Source: Alkalihalobacillus sp. BA299
GTDB lineage: Bacteria > Bacillota > Bacilli > Bacillales > Bacillaceae_F
Length of the DNA stretch: 64,000 nucleotides
Assembly: GCF_017745675.1 (NCBI RefSeq)
Contig: NZ_JAFLJM010000001.1
Span: 372,001-436,000 of the forward strand
Direction of reading: 5' to 3'
Under the pieces are notes generated by a model. That model was given only the letters and a program-made list of their open reading frames with translations, was not told the origin of the DNA and did no database searches. Of this stretch, positions 17,487 through 26,433 are shown one piece after another. Position 1 is the stretch's first letter. Every line of letters begins with the position of its first letter. The translations under genes were made by a program, and so were the position numbers.

Positions 17487-18812
17487 ATGAAAGTGCGGAT
17501 TGGGGTGATTGGCCCTGATGACTCGGTTAAACGAATTTTTTATTTCGTTGAAAAGTTTTCTGAATATCAAGATATGGACCTTGTTCCTTTTTCATATGAT
17601 AAAACAGAAGAAACAGAAAGGATTATTCTCGAGAATCAGAGTAGAATTGATCAATGGCTTTTTTCTGGTCAGGCCCCATATTATTTTGCTTTGGAAAAAG
17701 GCTTAATTAATGAAGAGGAAGCAAGTTACCCTATACTACATGGTTCAAGCCTCCTAGGGACATTTTTGGAAGTTCTTATGCACGAAGGTAAAGAAATTAA
17801 CCAAATCAGCTTAGATACGATTCAACAAACTGAAATAGAGTTTATCCAAGAAGCCTACTCTTTAAATTTGTTAGATATTCATGCATACTCCTACATTGGA
17901 TATGAACCTGCAGAGGAGATCATCGCTTTTCATCAAGAACTATATGAGCAAGGAAAAAGTCAAGTTGCTGTTACATGTATTAAAGCGGTGTATTTACGAT
18001 TAAAAAAATTAGGGATCCCTTGTTATCGTGTAACTCCTTCACAGTTAGCCATTAAAAGAGTATTAAGTTTTCTAAAAGAGCGAGGACAATCAAGCCGCTA
18101 TAGACAATCGCAAATTGCCATTTTAGGGATTGAAGTTCTCCATTCGTCAACAAGCTTAGACGAACAGTATTTTTCCTATGAAATGAAGCAAAAGGAGCTA
18201 GATTTAAAGCATGTGTTATTAGAGCATGCAAAAAATGTGAAAGGTTCGTTTGTCCAAATTGGTGATGGACTTTTCTTTGTGTATACAACAAGAGGAGAGC
18301 TAGATGCGCATTTCAATGATCACTCTCGCTTTTCATTGATTGATAATGCCTACCTACACAGTAAGCTGCCTATTTGTATTGGAGTAGGATATGGTTTAAC
18401 AGCTTTTGACGCTGAACAAAATGTTCGCTATGCACTCCGATATGCACGTGAGTATAATGAGCCAATTATAGTCAGCGTTAATGAAGAAAAGGAAATCAAG
18501 GAATATTCCAAGTCTGAAGAAAATGAGCATGAGATTTCATTTTCTCAACGTCAATGGGGAGAAGAGTGGGAACAGAAGTTTAAAGAAGCCAAACTCAGTC
18601 CTACGGTTGTCTCTAAAATTGAAGCATTAACGAAGCGCTACAAAAAGAATATCGTCACTGCAAATGAAGTTGCTCAATGGTTAAAACGAACCGAACGGAA
18701 TGCCCGCCGCATTTTATCAGAATTAGAACGTCTAGGATTAGCAAAGACAGTGGGAGAAGAACAAGTAGGACAACGTGGCCGCCCACGAAAAATTTATGAA
18801 CTGAAGTTTTAA
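17487..18812 (+). CDS. Transcriptional regulator with C-terminal winged helix
   Basis: A 441-residue protein. The C-terminus (about 370-440) is a winged HTH: LTKRYKKNIVTANEVAQWLK, RNARRILSELERLGL and a final GQRGRPRKIYEL basic wing. The middle (about 210-340) resembles a degenerate nucleotide-cyclase or GGDEF-like fold (ICIGVGYGLTAFDAEQNVRY), like the central domains of PucR/CdaR-type regulators but without catalytic motifs. The N-terminal 200 residues may bind a ligand. GTGACAGAAA lies before ATG. Its position right after the AbgT/M20 operon suggests it controls that operon and perhaps the gamma-glutamyltransferase downstream. A terminator follows. Confidence 0.7.
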   Translation: MKVRIGVIGPDDSVKRIFYFVEKFSEYQDMDLVPFSYDKTEETERIILENQSRIDQWLFSGQAPYYFALEKGLINEEEASYPILHGSSLLGTFLEVLMHEGKEINQISLDTIQQTEIEFIQEAYSLNLLDIHAYSYIGYEPAEEIIAFHQELYEQGKSQVAVTCIKAVYLRLKKLGIPCYRVTPSQLAIKRVLSFLKERGQSSRYRQSQIAILGIEVLHSSTSLDEQYFSYEMKQKELDLKHVLLEHAKNVKGSFVQIGDGLFFVYTTRGELDAHFNDHSRFSLIDNAYLHSKLPICIGVGYGLTAFDAEQNVRYALRYAREYNEPIIVSVNEEKEIKEYSKSEENEHEISFSQRQWGEEWEQKFKEAKLSPTVVSKIEALTKRYKKNIVTANEVAQWLKRTERNARRILSELERLGLAKTVGEEQVGQRGRPRKIYELKF

Positions 18813-18832
18813 TATGTACCTATTTAGGTAAT

Positions 18833-18865
18833 AAAAATGCTAAAAGTCTCTTTTTAGCATTTTTA
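18833..18865 (+). terminator. Intrinsic terminator
   Basis: AAAAATGCTAAAA and TTTTAGCATTTTT make a 13-bp stem with a short loop and T-rich 3' arm, just after the regulator gene. Confidence 0.8.
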
Positions 18866-18890
18866 TTATGAATTTTTTATTTAAGTGTTT

Positions 18891-19230
18891 AGTATATCGG
18901 TCTAACTCCAGATATATCGGTCTAACTCCAGATATATCAGTCTAACTCCAGATATATCAGTCTAACTCCAGATATATCGGTCTACTCCTGAATATATCGG
19001 TCTAACTCCAGATATATCGGTCTAACTCCAGATATATCGGTCTAACTCCAGATATATCAGTCTAACTCCAGATATATCGGTCTACTCCTGAATATATCGG
19101 TCTAACTCCTGATATATCGGTCTAACTCCTGATATATCGGTCTACTCCTGAATATATCGGTCTAACTCCAGATATATCAGTCTAACTCCAGATATATCGG
19201 TCTAACTCAGAAAATATCGTTGTAACTCTA
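18891..19230. repeat. 20-bp tandem repeat (minisatellite), 17 units
   Basis: Seventeen consecutive 20-bp units of the form GATATATCGGTCTAACTCCA, with an eighteenth very degenerate unit to about 19250. Register is kept at exactly 20 bp throughout. Variation is limited to CGG or CAG after the palindrome, CCA or CCT, and a variant TCTACTCCTGA that loses one A but gains one base so the length is unchanged. Blocks 18901-19000 and 19001-19100 differ by a single base, showing recent duplication of a five-unit block. Each unit holds the palindrome GATATATC (AATATATC in the TCTACTCCTG variant). It lies upstream of the gamma-glutamyltransferase gene; no open frame crosses it. Confidence 0.95.
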
Positions 19231-19416
19231 GATAAATCTTTCCTACCAATCATTTGAATAAAATACAAAAGATAATTTTATGTGTATTAACATTCCCCGA
19301 ACAGGTAGAAAATTTATTTTCGGTGCATAAAATAGTCTAGGCACTATTTCTCCTGATTGTGGTAAAATATTCTAAATCAACATCTATTATTCTCATAGAA
19401 AGAATGGCGACCACGA

Positions 19417-21027
19417 ATGAAAAAGACGAAAGTTTTCTCAGCAAAAAGTGTGTATGGTATGGTATCAACCGCTTCGAAGCCAGCTACAGAAGCGGGAGTT
19501 AAGATGCTTGAAAAAGGGGGGAACGCCGTAGATGCTGCAGTGGCAGCAGCTCTATGTTTAGGAGTGACTGAGCCGCAAGCCTCAGGTATAGGTGGACAAT
19601 CTATGGCTTTGTTTTATTTAAAGGAAACGGGGCGTGCGTTTGCATTAGATGGCTCATCACGAGCGCCCTTTAATATTCAGCCAATGAAAACACCCGAAAA
19701 ACCGATTGCGCTTGGTTTAAAATCAACGACGGTTCCATCTACACCCGCAACACTTGGCTATATGCAAGAAACTTATGGTCGACTTACCTTTGCTGAAGTC
19801 GTAGAGCCGGCGATCCAAGCTGCGAAGGAAGGCTTTATTGTTTCTCCATTAGTCTATCGATTGCTTAAGAAGGAAGCAGCGCATTTAAGGGAAGACCCTT
19901 TCATTGTTAAAAATTTTTTTGAAAATAATGAACCGAAGCGAACTGGAACCATCATTCGTCAACCTGAGCTAGCTAACTGCTTACAGACAATGGCAAGGAA
20001 GGGTTGGCAAGACTTTTATGTCGGAAGTATAGGAAGAAAAATTATAAAAGATATGAAAAAGAGAGATGGATTGATTACTGAGGCAGATCTTTGCCAGATC
20101 CCCCTTCCAGTCGAAAGAGAAGTTTTATCAAGTAGTTACCGGGATTACGACATTTATACGTTTCCGCCACCTGGAGCAGGACGGGTACTGATCCAAATAT
20201 TAAATACATTAGAAGCCTTTCCTCCTGAAATCATGAATACAGAGGAGCCCATTGGAGCCGTCATTTCAGCATTAGCCTTTCAATTTGCCTTAACTGACCG
20301 ACAAAGGTTGCCTATCCATCCTGATTACTATTTGCAAACCGTTAATAAATTGATGTGTGATAAAGATTATGCCGCTGAAATTGCTAGTCTCATTTCAATT
20401 TATAAATCATCGTTGGAGGAAAAGTACCCACCACCACCAACTTCTGGTGAAACGACTCATTTGTCTGTCTCAGACAAGGACGGAAATGCTGTCGGTATTA
20501 CTCAATCCATAGAACTTGTGTTTGGAAGTAAGAGAATGGCTAGTGGACTCGGCTTCTTTTACAATAACTATATGAGTGCTTTTGAATATAAAAATATGAC
20601 ACATCCTTATTTTCTATTACCAGGTGGGAAGCCCTGGAGCAGTGTGGCACCGACACTCATCTTTAAAAATGGTTCCCCGAGATATTTATTAGGCAGTCCT
20701 GGTAGTAGTCGAATTTCAACCTCTCTTGCCCAAGTTATTACTAGACTAGTGGATAGGAAGGAAAGCTTAGATTCTGCGATTGCAGCTCCACGGTTTCATT
20801 CATCAGATACAGCAAAGCTCTTAATTGAAAAGCTTCGTTTTAATGATGATGTCATAAATGCATTAACAACGACTGGCTTTGAATTAAAGAAACGAGGAGC
20901 TTATAGCTTCTATTTAGGATGTGTGCAAGGCATACAGTTTCCTGAAAAAGAAGGTGAACCATTTTACGGAGTGGCTGACCCGAGGAGAGATGGAACGGCC
21001 GCAGGTCCAAAATCATTAACACAATGA
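19417..21027 (+). CDS. Gamma-glutamyltransferase family protein
   Basis: The 536-residue protein is an Ntn-hydrolase of the GGT family. The N-terminus has VSTASKPATEAGVKMLEKGG and NAVDAAVAAALCLGVTEPQA, and the autoprocessing site with catalytic Thr is at GETTHLSVSDKDGNAVG (about residues 345-361). The small-subunit motif appears as LLPGGKPWSSVAPTLIFKNG and then GSPGSSRI. No signal peptide is seen, so it should be cytoplasmic, unlike secreted GGT. Substrates could be gamma-glutamyl compounds or acyl amides. Upstream SD sequence is weak. It probably forms a unit with the N-formylglutamate amidohydrolase 120 bases downstream. Confidence 0.85.
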   Translation: MKKTKVFSAKSVYGMVSTASKPATEAGVKMLEKGGNAVDAAVAAALCLGVTEPQASGIGGQSMALFYLKETGRAFALDGSSRAPFNIQPMKTPEKPIALGLKSTTVPSTPATLGYMQETYGRLTFAEVVEPAIQAAKEGFIVSPLVYRLLKKEAAHLREDPFIVKNFFENNEPKRTGTIIRQPELANCLQTMARKGWQDFYVGSIGRKIIKDMKKRDGLITEADLCQIPLPVEREVLSSSYRDYDIYTFPPPGAGRVLIQILNTLEAFPPEIMNTEEPIGAVISALAFQFALTDRQRLPIHPDYYLQTVNKLMCDKDYAAEIASLISIYKSSLEEKYPPPPTSGETTHLSVSDKDGNAVGITQSIELVFGSKRMASGLGFFYNNYMSAFEYKNMTHPYFLLPGGKPWSSVAPTLIFKNGSPRYLLGSPGSSRISTSLAQVITRLVDRKESLDSAIAAPRFHSSDTAKLLIEKLRFNDDVINALTTTGFELKKRGAYSFYLGCVQGIQFPEKEGEPFYGVADPRRDGTAAGPKSLTQ

Positions 21028-21043
21028 AGGGTGAGAGATCTAA

Positions 21044-21142
21044 GTGAAAATAGAGATTAGCTACAATCATATAAGTCAAACAGTTATTAAATTATATGGA
21101 AAACGCACTTTATTACAAGGCTTGTTTTTACCTGACCGATAA
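21044..21142 (+). CDS. Possible 32-residue peptide between GGT and hutG-like gene
   Basis: A GTG-started frame reads VKIEISYNHISQTVIKLYGK and ends LLQGLFLPDR, with AAGGGTGAGA upstream. It fills the gap between the gamma-glutamyltransferase stop and the next ATG, four bases before that start, which would couple translation. The composition is protein-like, but the evidence is limited to position and ribosome binding site. Confidence 0.35.
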   Translation: MKIEISYNHISQTVIKLYGKRTLLQGLFLPDR

Positions 21143-21145
21143 TTC

Positions 21146-21973
21146 ATGAAGGGCGAGATGACTAAACTACCTATCGTGATTTCTGTCCCGCACGGAGGGC
21201 TGATGCTCCCGGCTCATTTAATCAAAAAATGCTTGTTAACAAAAGAAGAAATTTTATTGGATTGTGATACATGGTCTCATGAACTTTATGATTTTAAAGA
21301 TTTAGTAGAAGAATATGTGGAAACACCAATTGCTCGGATTGTTGTCGATATGAACCGTGATAAAGAGGATCTTCCACCGCATAACCCAGATGGAGTCGTC
21401 AAAACATTGTCCGTCGTCCAAAAGCCCGTTTGGAATACAGAGGGTGGATTAACGAAAAATGAAATACAAGCTTTGATTGCTCATTATTATTCGGAATATC
21501 ACCAGAAGTTAGAAGCGGCTTCAAACAATCCGAACATTGTGTTAGGAATAGATTGTCACACAATGCTTGATATAGGACCATTCCCAAACCGTTCGAAATG
21601 GGAAAAACGACCGCTGATTTGTCTTGGGAATCGCGGATCAGAAACCGGACATCCTCATGGCGAGCCGATCACAGCACCAGTAGACCTGCTGTTAAAATTA
21701 AAAATGCTGCTTGAAGAAAAATTCAGCGATTATGCTAGTGATGCTGAAAATATGCCGTTAGTAACCTTAAATAAACCGTTCACGGGTGGTTATATTACGA
21801 AGTTTCACGGAAATAACGGAAACATCCCTTGGATTCAACTCGAAATCAATCGCAGAATGTATTTACCAAATAATGTAGACAAAATGACAATAACTCCGAC
21901 AAAACAAGATGTATTAAAATTGAAAAAAATAAGAGATGATTTATATGATGTTTTTAAGGAACTACTAAATTAA
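21146..21973 (+). CDS. N-formylglutamate amidohydrolase
   Basis: A 275-residue protein of the FGase family (PF05013). Seen: PIVISVPHGGLMLPAHL at the start, DCDTWSHELYDF, ARIVVDMNRDKEDLP, GIDCHTMLDIGP and a late FHGNNGNIPWIQLEINR. These carry the His and Glu residues expected to hold zinc. The enzyme releases formate and glutamate from N-formylglutamate, the last step of one histidine pathway, but no other hut genes are present. Here it may act with the gamma-glutamyltransferase and M20 enzymes on N-blocked glutamate. A second ATG (MTKLP) at 21158 is possible. Confidence 0.85.
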   Translation: MKGEMTKLPIVISVPHGGLMLPAHLIKKCLLTKEEILLDCDTWSHELYDFKDLVEEYVETPIARIVVDMNRDKEDLPPHNPDGVVKTLSVVQKPVWNTEGGLTKNEIQALIAHYYSEYHQKLEAASNNPNIVLGIDCHTMLDIGPFPNRSKWEKRPLICLGNRGSETGHPHGEPITAPVDLLLKLKMLLEEKFSDYASDAENMPLVTLNKPFTGGYITKFHGNNGNIPWIQLEINRRMYLPNNVDKMTITPTKQDVLKLKKIRDDLYDVFKELLN

Positions 21974-22082
21974 AATGAGAGGAACGGATGGAAGGTTCCG
22001 TTCCCCATTATGATATGATCAGGGTTAGGTCGATAAATTTACACCAACTTTTTTAAGTGGAGTCATTAAAAAATTATAGGAG

Positions 22083-22313
22083 AGTACTTTCAAAAAAAGG
22101 CTCTTTTCTCAAAGATTGTTGCTTTTAGCTTTTGGACCGGCCGTTCAGACAAATGAATTTGTCTTGATAAGGCTATTTTATTTTCAAAAAACGGTCCAAA
22201 AGCAACAAAGTTTACGAAAACATTTAAAAAAAACAATGAAAGTTGAAGGAAGCTGTTTCGTCTCTTGGTCGATCGAAACTTATGGTTATGGAAATCGCTA
22301 TGTTAATAAATAA
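22083..22313. repeat. Imperfect inverted-repeat element
   Basis: The left arm has TTGTTGCTTTT plus TTGGACCG separated by a 7-base insertion, and the right arm (about 22191-22210) has CGGTCCAAAAGCAACAA, its complement. The enclosed 50 bases include CAGACAAATGAATTTGTCTTG, itself a small hairpin. The element sits alone between genes and resembles repeats I have seen between genes in other Bacilli, but I cannot confirm copy number. The plus-strand frame across it is not judged coding. Confidence 0.45.
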
Positions 22314-22363
22314 AAAATTGGACAACTTAAGCCTATACTCATTTTAAGAGGGGGGCTTTATTT

Positions 22364-23194
22364 ATGTATAAAAAGTACTTATTTATTCCCATCTTCCTGA
22401 TTGTTCTTTCCATAACACTTCCTACAAACACTCATGCTTCAAAAGAAAATGAAGATAAATTGATCTTTAAACCATTTACATTAGTACAAAAAGAGTTTGT
22501 TGATTTAAATGGGAACGGAAAAAAAGAAGCAGTTGAGTTATATGCTGAAAAAAATCAGTATGATTTAGCAAGAGCGTGGAAGTTAGTGGTGGATGGAAAA
22601 GAAGTGAAGAAATTTGTAGATATGTACGATTTATATCAGTTAGGTAATATGAAGTTTAATGATGTAATGAATGATCAAACAGAAGAAATATTACTTTATT
22701 TTCAATCCGTCGGAAGTGGCGGAATTACAGGATTAAATATTTTTAAAGAAAAAGACCATAAATTCTTTGAAGTGTTTACGGATCCTAATTCAAAGGATTG
22801 GTATAAAGAATCATTAGAAAGGTTTGAAATGAAATATCTTGGCGATTACAAGGTAAGTTTTTATGATAAGCAGACGGGGTTAAGCGCAATCATTCCGTTA
22901 TCTGAGGAGCGCTATAAAACGTATCCTGATAAGAAAAAACTACAAGAGCTTCTAGAAAGTATTGATACTCGTATTGATCCAGTGTCAGGCTATGAATTTA
23001 AAACGATTTCACCAGGAAAACCACAAGAGATTATTACTACTCAGCTCGTTTGGGGCATTGCCCACGTAGACGGAATTGCTTATTTTAAGACAATCTATGT
23101 ATTTGATCCTACCGAATACAAATATAAACCAACAAAAGTTGCATTATATAGTACGGAAACCGATGAACTATTAGCTGAGAAACCAATAAAATAA
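22364..23194 (+). CDS. Secreted hypothetical protein
   Basis: The 276-residue protein has a clear signal peptide: MYKKYLFIPIFLIVLSITLP followed by TNTHA-S, cleaved near residue 26. The mature part is basic and Lys-rich, with FVDLNGNGKKEAVELYAEKN (about 45-64), which looks like a DxNxNGxxE calcium-binding or FG-GAP-like loop, and a beta-type remainder. I do not recognise a named family. AGAGGGGGGC precedes ATG. It stands alone between two unrelated units. Confidence 0.6.
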   Translation: MYKKYLFIPIFLIVLSITLPTNTHASKENEDKLIFKPFTLVQKEFVDLNGNGKKEAVELYAEKNQYDLARAWKLVVDGKEVKKFVDMYDLYQLGNMKFNDVMNDQTEEILLYFQSVGSGGITGLNIFKEKDHKFFEVFTDPNSKDWYKESLERFEMKYLGDYKVSFYDKQTGLSAIIPLSEERYKTYPDKKKLQELLESIDTRIDPVSGYEFKTISPGKPQEIITTQLVWGIAHVDGIAYFKTIYVFDPTEYKYKPTKVALYSTETDELLAEKPIK

Positions 23195-23385
23195 TGTTAA
23201 CATTATTTTGTGGACATCCAAGAGAGTATTTTGAAAAATGAAAAGAACGCTTGGAATTTCAAAAAAAATTTCAATAATAGACTGGACGTAATTTCTCACT
23301 TTTTTACAAGTTATACGGTATTGTGCCGTTTCGAAACTGTTAAGGCTATCATAAATTGCTGTAAACATTAAAAGTGGGGATGCAA

Positions 23386-24723
23386 ATGGTAGCTAAATTA
23401 ACCGGTCGAATTGTGTATTTAAATGATAAGGATTATACCAAGGCACGAGAAAACCTTAATTTATTTAATTCGAAATTTCCTGGCGCCATCGTTTATTGCG
23501 AAAAAGAAGTTGATGTTATAAATGCTTTAGCTTGGGCTCGAGAGAATAACGTATCGTTTCGTGTTAGGAGTGGAAGGCATAGTTATGAAAACTTTTCTGT
23601 CTTAAATGGCGGGATTATTATTGATATAAGTGAGTTGAATAAAATTTCTGTTGATTTAGATAAAAAAATAGCGACTATACAAGCCGGTACAAACTTAGGG
23701 AAAGTGTATACTCATTTGTGGGAATGCGGTGTAACGATTCCGGCAGGCACAGAGTTTAGTGTTGGTCTAGCAGGTTTAACATTAGGAGGTGGCATTGGTT
23801 TATTATCAAGATTATTCGGCCTAACCTGTGATAATTTAATTGGTCTACGAATTGTCATACCTAAAGGAAAGAGTGAAGCGAAAGTTGTTGATGCTTCTAG
23901 AGAAACCAATTCAAATTTGTTCTGGGCATGCTGTGGAGGAGGAGGAGGAAATTTTGGTATCGTTACTCAATTTCATTTTCGTGTTCATCCAATCTCTATT
24001 GTCTCACTTTTCCGTGTTGAATGGGATTGGAAACACTTAGAAAAAGCATATAATGCTTGGCAAACTTGGGCTCCATTTACAGATCTAAGACTAACCTCCC
24101 AATTGGAACTCAGTACAAAATCCAAAAATTCAATTGTAGCTGAGGGACAATTTGTTGGTTCCAAGGCTGATTTAAAAAAATTGATTGTACCATTAGTAAA
24201 AAATACTAAGCCTCGCAAAATCCAAGTCACTACTGTCACCTTTATTAAAGCAGTAAAACATTTCAATAATCCAGCTGGAAACATCCCTTCTTTTTTCAAA
24301 CGTTCAGGATCGTTTGTGTTCAAACCCCTTCCTTCAAAAGCCATAGAGATCATCAAACAATTTTTAAGCGATCCACCTAATGAAGAGGCAACGATTTGGC
24401 AACAGTCACTTGGAGGAGCGGTTCAACAAATTAAACCAACAGAAACCGCTTATTTCCATCGGAAGGCAATTATTGTACAAGAATATAATACAAGCTGGGA
24501 AAAAGAAGAGGATGCATCGATAAACCTGAGTTGGGTAGTAGCATTAAGAAAGGCATTGAAACCATATATACAAGGCGATTACGTAAATTGGCCAGATGTA
24601 TATATAAAAAATTGGCCAGAAACCTATTATGGAGAGAACTATGCGAGACTAAGAAAAATAAAAACAGAAGTAGACCCTTTCAATGTGTTCCGTTTTCAAC
24701 AAAGCATCTCGCCATTACCATAA
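23386..24723 (+). CDS. FAD-linked oxidase with berberine-bridge (BBE) C-terminus
   Basis: About 445 residues from ATG at 23386, which has GTGGGG nearby; starts at 23374 and 23380 are also in frame. The FAD_binding_4 domain shows NVSFRVRSGRHSYENFS, whose His is the usual covalent FAD attachment site, and AGLTLGGGIGLLSRLFGLTC. The second covalent Cys of bicovalent enzymes is not seen, so single attachment is likely. The C-terminal BBE motif is YYGENYARLRKIKTEVDPFNVF followed by FQQSI. Relatives oxidise sugars, polyphenols or alkaloids; the substrate is unknown. A terminator follows. Confidence 0.85.
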   Translation: MVAKLTGRIVYLNDKDYTKARENLNLFNSKFPGAIVYCEKEVDVINALAWARENNVSFRVRSGRHSYENFSVLNGGIIIDISELNKISVDLDKKIATIQAGTNLGKVYTHLWECGVTIPAGTEFSVGLAGLTLGGGIGLLSRLFGLTCDNLIGLRIVIPKGKSEAKVVDASRETNSNLFWACCGGGGGNFGIVTQFHFRVHPISIVSLFRVEWDWKHLEKAYNAWQTWAPFTDLRLTSQLELSTKSKNSIVAEGQFVGSKADLKKLIVPLVKNTKPRKIQVTTVTFIKAVKHFNNPAGNIPSFFKRSGSFVFKPLPSKAIEIIKQFLSDPPNEEATIWQQSLGGAVQQIKPTETAYFHRKAIIVQEYNTSWEKEEDASINLSWVVALRKALKPYIQGDYVNWPDVYIKNWPETYYGENYARLRKIKTEVDPFNVFRFQQSISPLP

Positions 24724-24738
24724 ATAATTAAAAGAGTA

Positions 24739-24780
24739 ACTGGTTCTTTATAATTATAAAGGGAACCAGTCTTTTATTTT
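24739..24780 (+). terminator. Intrinsic terminator
   Basis: ACTGGTTC and GGAACCAGT with an inner TTTATAAT/TATAAA stem form a long hairpin followed by CTTTTATTTT. Confidence 0.75.
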
Positions 24781-24943
24781 ACTTATATAGTTTAAACTTA
24801 GAGACAAACTATAGTAGTCGGAAATTTTTTAAAAATAAATTATTTAAAATTATATAAAAATGGTAGAATTTAATTTATGATACCTTTTACATACTATATA
24901 ATAGAAATGTAAATGCTTAATACAACTTTGTGGGGTGAATAGT

Positions 24944-26131
24944 GTGCAAATAAGTGTAGAAAAAAATGCTGAACAGACAAAGGCAGAGAAAAAACTGCCA
25001 ACAGCCTATTCAAGGACAAATCCATTTCAAGCAAAGGTTCTTGAAAATATAAACTTAAATGGAGCAGGTTCTAGTAAAGAAACGCGACATATCGAGTTAT
25101 CTTTAACTGACTCAGGACTTTCTTACGTACCTGGTGATTGCCTTGGCATTATCCCTGAAAATGACCCTGAATTAGTTGCTGTCATAATGAAGGAAATGGA
25201 ATGGGATTCAGAAGAAGCTGTCACAATTAACAAGCAAGGCGAAACACTTCCATTAAAGGAAGCGCTAACAAAGCACTTTGAAATTACGTTATTGACGAAA
25301 AAGGTTTTACAGCAGGCTGCTGAATTAACAGATAACGCGGAATTAAAAACACTTGTATTGCCGGAAAATGTTGACCAACTGAAAGAATATGTCGACGGAC
25401 GTGATTTACTTGATATGTTACGTGATTTTGGTCCATGGAAGGGCTCTGCACAAGAAATTGTGTCGCTTTTAAGAAAAATGCCACCGCGCCTATATTCGAT
25501 TGCCAGCAGCTTTTCCACGAACCCTGATGAAGTACATCTAACGATTGGGGCTGTGCGTTATACGACACACGGACGCGAAAGAAAGGGCGTGTGCTCAGTC
25601 TTATGTGCAGAACGTCTTCATGAAGGAGATACATTACCAGTATTTATTCAACCAAATAAACATTTTAAACTGCCAGAGTCCGGGGAAACAGATATTATTA
25701 TGGTTGGTCCAGGGACAGGCATTGCACCATTCCGTTCATTTATCCAGGAACGTGCAGTAAACGGCGCAGAAGGTAGATCATGGTTATTTTTTGGAGATCA
25801 ACATTCAGCAACAGATTTTCTTTACCAAAACGAGTTAGAAAGCTATCAAAAGGATGGAGTTTTGACAAACTTAGATGCTGCGTTTTCACGTGATACAGAG
25901 CAAAAAGTATATGTACAGCATAAAATGCAAGAAAACAGCAAAGAATTGTTTGAATGGTTAGAAAAGGGAGCTTACTTCTACGTTTGCGGAGATAAGCAAT
26001 ATATGGCAAAGGACGTTCATAACACATTGATCGACATTATTGAAAAAGAAGGCGCCATGTCTCGTGAAGCAGCGGAAGAATACTTAAATGCAATGCAAAA
26101 GCAAAAACGTTATCAACGTGATGTCTATTAA
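24944..26131 (+). CDS. CysJ-like NADPH-sulfite reductase FAD/NADP module (no flavodoxin domain)
   Basis: About 395 residues corresponding to the C-terminal two thirds of CysJ. Visible parts: NPFQAKVLENINLNGAGSSK, the FAD-binding PPRLYSIASSF, GVCSVLCAERL, NADP-binding MVGPGTGIAPFRSFIQER and GAYFYVCGDKQYMAKDVH, and the terminal KRYQRDVY. Bacillus CysJ is near 600 residues and begins with a flavodoxin domain; here the frame starts just before the linker, and no flavodoxin or cysI lies nearby. It may work with a separate flavodoxin or be a truncated gene. GTG at 24944 has GGGGTG seven bases upstream; 24935 is also in frame. Confidence 0.8.
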   Translation: MQISVEKNAEQTKAEKKLPTAYSRTNPFQAKVLENINLNGAGSSKETRHIELSLTDSGLSYVPGDCLGIIPENDPELVAVIMKEMEWDSEEAVTINKQGETLPLKEALTKHFEITLLTKKVLQQAAELTDNAELKTLVLPENVDQLKEYVDGRDLLDMLRDFGPWKGSAQEIVSLLRKMPPRLYSIASSFSTNPDEVHLTIGAVRYTTHGRERKGVCSVLCAERLHEGDTLPVFIQPNKHFKLPESGETDIIMVGPGTGIAPFRSFIQERAVNGAEGRSWLFFGDQHSATDFLYQNELESYQKDGVLTNLDAAFSRDTEQKVYVQHKMQENSKELFEWLEKGAYFYVCGDKQYMAKDVHNTLIDIIEKEGAMSREAAEEYLNAMQKQKRYQRDVY

Positions 26132-26182
26132 TATTCGACTAGTGTCTGTATTACTGCTCAAACTATAATTTCATAAAAAATT

Positions 26183-26228
26183 GTGACTTCATTTCGCCAC
26201 TAGCGGCCGATTGAAGTCACTTTTTTTA
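26183..26228. terminator. Intrinsic terminator
   Basis: GTGACTTCA at 26183 pairs with TGAAGTCAC ending at 26220, followed by a run of seven T residues; the loop is about 28 bases with its own pairing. It ends the reductase gene. Confidence 0.7.
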
Positions 26229-26433
26229 TGTTAGAATCATATCGAGTTAAACTGAAATAAATTACAGCTCCTGCGTTTTGGTAACTTTTTTTAAAGCCTA
26301 AAGTGCACGATTTTTTCAATACGCTTTATTTATCTTATAAGAGTAAATTTTTACTAGTATTTTCATATTTTTTAGTAGGAATTTAAAGTTTAATCTGTTA
26401 TATTGATGATAAAGTAAGGAGGTGTTAAAAACG

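Noticed and set aside
18891..19230. CRISPR array
   Set aside because: Repeats are directly joined with no spacers, and no cas genes are present.
22116..22313. Plus-strand 65-codon frame
   Set aside because: Spans an inverted repeat and has no ribosome binding site; better read as a repeat element.
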